DNA of 64,000 bases from Dendrobium chrysotoxum (Eukaryota; Streptophyta; Magnoliopsida; Asparagales; Orchidaceae), in the NCBI GenBank assembly GCA_019925795.1, contig CM034311.1, forward strand, positions 46,099,374 through 46,163,373. The letters are read 5' to 3'. The translations under genes and the position numbers were made by a program. A model generated the notes under the pieces. It saw only the letters and a list, made by a program, of their open reading frames with translations, had not been told where the DNA came from and did no database searches. Each line of letters begins with the position of its first letter. The first letter of the stretch is position 1. Positions 58,380-64,000 of the stretch are shown piece after piece.

Positions 58380-58634
58380 GTGAGTTTTTTATTGTTTGCC
58401 CTGTAATTTGGGCCCGGTTTGCTCTTTTATTCTTAAACAAAAATCAATCTTTCTCCCAGTTTCTCTGTGATTGTTTATTCTGGAGGCTGTTGATTATTTG
58501 TTCTCGCGTATAGTTTCAGTTTCTTCTTGGTTTATATGCGCTGGCTATTACTTGTTTCATCCAATTTCTGAAGAGTGGAGAGAAGCGTTATTCTTTCTTG
58601 GGAGGTACCTGAAACGGTTGTGAATCAACATTCT

Positions 58635-59501
58635 ATGGCCACTGTCTATTTCCATGCCGGCTTGCGTTTTAAATATGCTGAATTCGGCAACCGGTCGATC
58701 ATTTTCCCGTGCCGATACAGGTATTTCTCAAGAGAAACAGTTTGGCTTGGTGGAACTCACCAGACCTTTTCCATCCCGACTTCACATAAAAACAAAATTT
58801 TGAAGGAGGGCTTTGATGCCTGGGGTGCCTATTTGAGAAAGCGACGTTGGGCTGAGAACACGAGGATCAGAGCAAACGGTTCCTCTGAGCAGGATTCGGA
58901 ATCCAAGGTTAGCACCAGCGACAGTAACAACGAAGCCTCGTCAAAGAGTAGCAAGGGAATCAATAACCCATCAAATCCTTCCTCTTCATCTTCACCATCT
59001 CCTCCCTCTCGAAGGGAGAAGAAGTGGAAGAGTAGTTGGTGGAAAGGAAGTAAATGGCAATGGCAGCCGATAATCCAGGCTCAGGAGATTGGAGTTCTTC
59101 TGCTCCAGCTTGGGATTGTGATGTTTGCTATGAGGCTACTTCGGCCAGGAATTCCTTTGCCTGGCTCTGAGCCTAGGACCCCGCCAACCTACATCAGTGT
59201 GCCTTTTAGTGATTTCATGAGCAAGATCAACAACGATCAGGTGCAAAAAGTGGAGGTTGACGGTGTTCACATCATGTTCAGACTGAGGTCAGAGACTGGA
59301 ATTGCAGAGGCTGATCAAAGTGCTGTCATCCGGTCTCAGGAGGCAGAGTCATTGATCAAAGCTGTGACCCCAACAAAGAGAATTGTTTACACAACAACAC
59401 GGCCTGCAGATATAAAGACACCATATGAGAAGATGCTAGAAAATCAGGTTGAATTTGGTTCACCAGATAAGCGATCTGGTGGTTTATTGAACTCTGCATT
59501 G
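58635..59501 (+). CDS. Chloroplast ATP-dependent zinc metalloprotease FtsH (FtsH7/9 type), first coding exon
   Basis: ATG at 58635 gives 289 codons to a phase-0 donor (TTG|GTATGG). An in-frame TGA near 58568 excludes a longer unspliced start. The N-terminus (MATVYFHAGLRFKYAEFG...) is basic and hydroxyl-rich, as for a plastid transit peptide; then a Ser/Pro-rich linker, W-rich WWKGSKWQWQPIIQAQEIG, the first membrane segment (VLLLQLGIVMFAMRLL), RPGIPLPGSEPRTPPTY, and the FtsH N-domain with FSDFMSKINNDQVQKVEVDG, TPTKRIVYTTTRP and FGSPDKRSGGLLNSAL. This closely matches Arabidopsis FTSH7/FTSH9. Walker A/B, SRH and HEAGH lie in later exons outside the window. Function: membrane-bound AAA protease of the chloroplast. 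Confidence 0.92.
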
Positions 59502-61764
59502 GTATGGTTTCTATATTCTTATGGCTTATGCGTGCAGAAGATAGTTTATTTACTATTTAAGTTGAATCTTCTGTATTGCAAGAGATATTCTTCTTAAAAT
59601 TGTGCATCATATATCTCATAAGTGCTGCTTCCAAAATGCATGCAGTTATTATTGATTAATACTCTTGCCCTCTTTGAAGCTTGATTTCTGTTAAATGTAT
59701 AGGTGCATGATTCTATTGTTTGCAATATGGTCATTTACTTGCTGAAACATGTTTTACTTTTGAAGTAGTCTTTGAAAGCAGAAAGAACTTGGAAATATTA
59801 AATGGCTTATATGTGAAAACAATGCGAAGCTTTTATATCAACATATTACTTTATGAAGAAAAAAAATTATTTAAGATTCTATATAGCGTTTACATGCACT
59901 TGATAAAGAAGTAAAATCTTGATCAAGTTGCATTTAACCGACATAACATCAAGAAATAATTTATCATATCTGTTTTTTTTGTTAAGTTTGTGAATTGGCC
60001 TTTCTGAAGAATTTATTGATGCAGAAAGAAGCTAAATCTGTTAGGCATCACTGAAGAGTGTTGTCTTCAGTGTTAAGAATGTTATTTTCATGAGTAGGAG
60101 TGTATCATTTTTAGATTATAAATCTACAAGGATTTACTTTCATAAATTTTTAGCTTAAATTCCATATTAGAAATTTAGTAGCTTGGAGTTAGTAATAAGA
60201 TACTTTTTCAATTAAGTTTTATTGAATAACTTATCTATTACAGGATCTTAAATGCTTATCTTAGATCTTAAGAGGATTAGAAATATATTTCCAATTAACT
60301 AATGGGACATGGATAATGGACTTCTTTGAAATTTTACCTCATCGAGTACAATATTTCTATTTCAAGGCTTTTCCTTGGTGCAAACTCTCATGATTAATTA
60401 GCTCTCCTAACCACAGGAAAAAAGTCTCAATTGAGGATATCTTGATGACTTCATATACTTTTTGTGGAGATTTGTTATTCCATAATTATAGAAGATGAAG
60501 GGGATGGTGGCAAACTTTGAAAAGAATCCTATGGATACTCCATTGATTGGCCTTTGTTTAAATAGTCAGAAAATTTAAGATGACTATGGGCTTGATGCCT
60601 TACCTCTTATCAGAGAGTTTATTTGGAACCATGAGCTTCTTTGTTAACGTTGAGCTAATAAACCGGAGATGAAAAATATATTAAGAAGGCCAATTTTGTG
60701 GAAGACCTTGACTAACAAATGACTTTTTGCTCTTTCAAATGGATGAAGTGACTTAAGGCTTTAATGTATGACCACTGAGAAATAAATGATTTGACTATTC
60801 TGATGATATCTCTTTTGGGAGGGATTTTGTGGAAGACCTCATGAGTTTGGTAGTCCTATCTTAGATTGTCATAGTCAACCCGGCATTATTTATTTGTCAT
60901 TTTCAAATTTCCTTGCTTGTATTTTTTATGCTGGCATATAAATCAAGGCAATAACACTTGCATCAATTGTGGATTTACCTATTTTTACAATTAGAGGCAA
61001 GTGATCATCTAGGATAGCTAGCTCCATTCAGGTAAATTTGGGAATGTTCTTTGAAGTTTGCGTTCTATGATTAATTATGATCGCTTGACCAGACTTGAGG
61101 GGTCAATGCATATGCTTTAAAGGATCATTGGATCATTGGTCGTGTAAGCCTCACCTCTAGTGGGTAAGGGATTGATCTTAGCATCTATTTTATTTCTTAA
61201 TATTTTTTACCCATTTTAATGATTGGAAATTTTTAGGCATTTCTTTAAATTTTATGAATGAGAATTTAGATATTTATTTTTAATTCTTGCTAAATGTACT
61301 TGTGAATATTTGGAGGGGTTTATTCAAAATTTTTGGAGTTTTCTCAAATTTTATAGGAATTCTTGAGTTTTACAAAAAGCGCGAGGCTTTTTTTTAAAAA
61401 ACATATCCTTGTGTATGTTTATAATAGCATAAAGGTTTAGAGATTTTTCTACAAATTTTCTTGGTTTATATAATGGGGGGATAATATGATGCTAATTCTG
61501 CCCATGTGATGGGGTGCAACCATTAGAGTGCACCATGTGGCATATAGTGGGGCTTGCTTTTGAATTGGTATGTTAACTTAGTGTGACACATGGCATAGTT
61601 GGCCCCATTTGATAATTTGATGGGTTTTGGAATGCCATTTGATGAGTTTATGACTAAATGAGAGACCAATGATTTGCTAGTACCATGTTTAACCAATCAT
61701 TTTATTTTTACTACTATATATGATCCCTTTAGTGGCCTATATGTGTGAACCCAATAAGTAGTAT

Positions 61765-62393
61765 AAAGTTGAACCTTTTAAACATTAAGGTGCATTTTGG
61801 TGTAATGGTTGAAATTTCATTAAAATTTTCAAAGTTAAGCATAATTATATGATAGCACTCTTGGGATGAGTGACCCCTTGAGATGTTACTCCGAGGGGAC
61901 GAAATTATGAAAGTATCAGGCCAAAGCGGATAGTATCTTGATGGTTGAGAGTTTGAGCTATTACTTATATAATATATGAGTATTACACCTACCCAAAGAT
62001 GGGAATTAAGTTTTATATAGGATGAAGTACTATTTCATGGGAGATACCTCTTGAAACCTTGTTGGGACAAAGTGCTACATGATGGGAACTAAATCTTAAA
62101 CCTGTAGGGGCCACCTCTAAAATCTTATATGCCTTGTGGATGATTTTAGGTTATATGTAGGGATACGTATGAGGACATTAATTACTTAAATGGGGCAGAC
62201 TGTGAAATCTCAAGTAGAATAAAGTTGAACTCTTAAACATCAAGGTGCCTTTTGATGTAATGATTGAAATTTTATTAGAAACTCCACGTATGGGTACACT
62301 CCTGGGATGAGTGACCCTTTGGAAATAACATGAAGGGGAGGCTATTCAACCAAAACTGACAATATTTTATTGGTTGAGAGTTTGGGCTATTAC
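61765..62393. repeat. Two diverged copies of a transposon-type repeat
   Basis: 61765-61964 and 62221-62393 share AAAGTTGAAC, TTAAACAT.AAGGTGC, GGGATGAGTGACCC, and TTGGTTGAGAGTTT.(G)GCTATTAC. The motif GGCCAAAGCGGATAGTATC in the first copy matches a motif common at the end of many plant transposons (CCAAAGCGGACAATATC...GGGCTGTTAC). Confidence 0.65.
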
Positions 62394-63212
62394 AACATGT
62401 TAGCTATAGTGGTTGTCAATTTGAATATTGATTGATTGTCTCCTATGTGTGATATATGAATAAAAACAACTATTCTTGCTCCTTCAATTATTACATGCGT
62501 GTAAGGTTGGCTTTTAGTCCGAGGATGCATGGTTATGACGGTGGGTAGTTTGCTTAATCTCCTTAACTCTACCAAGCCTTTGTGGTATCCCAATGGCATT
62601 TTGACAATTGTGAGGTTGATCTTTCATCCATGATGGAGAGTTTTATGATTTTTAGTGTTCAAACTTGTTTTAATACATTATTTTTGTTCTTACTGTAATG
62701 ACATTGTGGCGAAGTTCTAATTGTTCAACAAAATTTTGATATGGATTCAATGACAACCCCTTCGGTAAGATGATGCTTGGTCATGTCCGACCCACTTGCT
62801 AAGAAAGGTTAAAGGTGAACATTCCCTAAAGGAGTAGGCAATGTGCATGCACCTCCATACCCAAGAAAGTTTAATGTTAATTTGCGCCACAATCTGGCTA
62901 AAGATCTTAGATAAATTGAGGTGGGATTAAATGACCGTTACAATAAGATTATAATACGAAATATAACTTTCAACCAAATCAGCGAACCACAAGAGAATTT
63001 TGGAAGAAGAACACACCACAAATCCTTTTTATTTTAGAAAATATAAAAGATAACAAACAAGATGCAATAGATCTTTAATTGGAGAGGAAGATCCGAGAGC
63101 TCTCATAACCTAAGAACAAATTAAATTCAGCAAACAAATAACATATCCTAACCCCTAGGATAAATAAACTATTTAAAGCAAACAATAAACGGTAAAATAC
63201 CAAAACAGCCTT

Positions 63213-64000
63213 TGTGATGCCCCATAATCTAATTTGAAAGAATTATTCATTTATTTTTTAATAAATAATAATCAGAGCTATTTAATATCATCTATCAGTA
63301 ATAAACAGCAAAACAGATTTTATAATTCAAAATATTAATGTACACATATGTATTCATTCTCAAAAATCATATACAATACTCATGATCTATACAGTCATCA
63401 TATATCTATCATGTCTTGAGTACAAAAGAATAGATAAAATAAAAAAAACCTGAACTTAAAGGAATCTTGACTAGCCTCACACTCCTAATCCCTTGCCCTG
63501 GCCTGAAATCATTTAACTACATATAATAAGTTTAAAATCAGATCGCAAAATAAAAAAAATAATGAGCTTAAAAAGCCCAGCAGGTCACCAAAATATATAA
63601 CTGAATTCAAAGCACGACAAAGGAGCAATATGCATGTAAATAGTCAAATCATAGTAGTTACATTCATATGATCATTGAATCAGTGCAGAAATAATAAAAT
63701 TCACATGCAGTAGTAGCAGAATTTATAAACAGTAAAATACTATGATACGAAAGCCAGTAAAGCAGTAAACTAGTATGTGTGTCAAATCTATAAAGTAATC
63801 GTCATATCCGTAATACCAATTAGTACAGAAATCAGATAAAACATCGAATCAAAACCTCAGTAAAGACTATTAAAATCAAATCAATATAGTAAAATCATAG
63901 AGGAGTGTATCCATAATATTCAAGTATTCTATATCACGTGCTCAGTATATCACATGCTTAGTATCAGTATCTAAATCAGTATTAATAACAATCCAGTGAC
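63213..64000. mobile_element. Possible LTR element terminus running off the window
   Basis: TGTGATGCCCCATAATC at 63213 looks like an LTR edge (the reverse ends GGGGCATCACA, a common plant LTR terminus). The rest is AT-rich with repeated CAGTA/AATCA motifs. Only one end is visible, so this is weak. Confidence 0.35.

Larger units (their letters stand above)
59502..64000 (+). other. FtsH intron (partial), repeat-bearing
   Basis: No sequence encoding the next expected FtsH segment (second membrane helix and AAA domain) is found to the window end, so the intron is at least 4.5 kb. It contains two copies of a dispersed repeat (61765-61964, 62221-62393) and an LTR-like terminus near 63213. Confidence 0.7.

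Noticed and set aside
58099..58440. 113-codon minus-strand ORF upstream of FtsH
   Set aside because: Antisense to the probable 5'UTR exon; no recognised protein and no splice context.

Overview
This is nuclear DNA from a flowering plant. The evidence is spliced plant gene families (P-class PPR, NPF8 peptide transporter, chloroplast FtsH7/9 protease), plant LTR retrotransposons with initiator-Met primer sites, CACTA, Mutator/FAR1 and L1-type elements, and a patch of organelle-derived DNA. I could not place the species.

Layout. 1-863 (+) is the 3' end of a PPR gene. 1329-2242 (-) is a two-exon gene for a coiled-coil protein with two membrane segments, tail-to-tail with it. 3871-38763 (-) is one NPF8/PTR2-type transporter gene. 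Exons 2-4 lie at 6017-3871, and its 109-bp first exon lies 32.6 kb away at 38763-38655. The four exons join in phase to 568 codons with the family's sequence on both sides of each junction.

Intron 1 of that gene (38654-6018) is almost entirely one nested transposon stack. An old Ty1-copia element (from 6130 to about 38.4 kb) was interrupted by insertion E (7803-18609, target duplication TAGGT), a 101-bp MITE (20647-20747, ATA) and gypsy element C (21105-37977, minus strand, GAAAA). E holds chromovirus A (10257-17287, GAAAG). C holds element B in its 3' LTR (from 22151) and insertion D in its 5' LTR (30832-37384, about GCCAG). Removing E, the MITE and C with one copy of each duplication restores the copia reading frame across every junction, which strongly supports the reconstruction. 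B and C, truncated at the same place in reverse transcriptase, face each other as a 2 x 2.6 kb inverted repeat. The LTRs of A and B share an apparently protein-conserved small reading frame that I do not recognise.

38.8-58 kb is mostly intergenic transposon DNA: a MITE, a TIR element, an L1-type LINE (43975-52214) split by a decayed Tekay-like chromovirus (44567-50034), which itself carries a CACTA fragment, a mosaic of organelle-derived DNA (52215-54237; psbM, trnI-CAU and ycf2 fragments), and a Mutator-like element with long inverted repeats carrying a dead FAR1-type transposase and an antisense mobile-domain-like ORF (54378-57806). 58.1 kb to the end is the 5' part of an FtsH7/9 gene: a probable 5'UTR exon, the first coding exon (58635-59501) and at least 4.5 kb of repeat-bearing intron.

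The host genes do not form a pathway. They encode an organellar RNA-binding protein, a probable organelle membrane protein, a proton-coupled peptide transporter and a chloroplast membrane protease.
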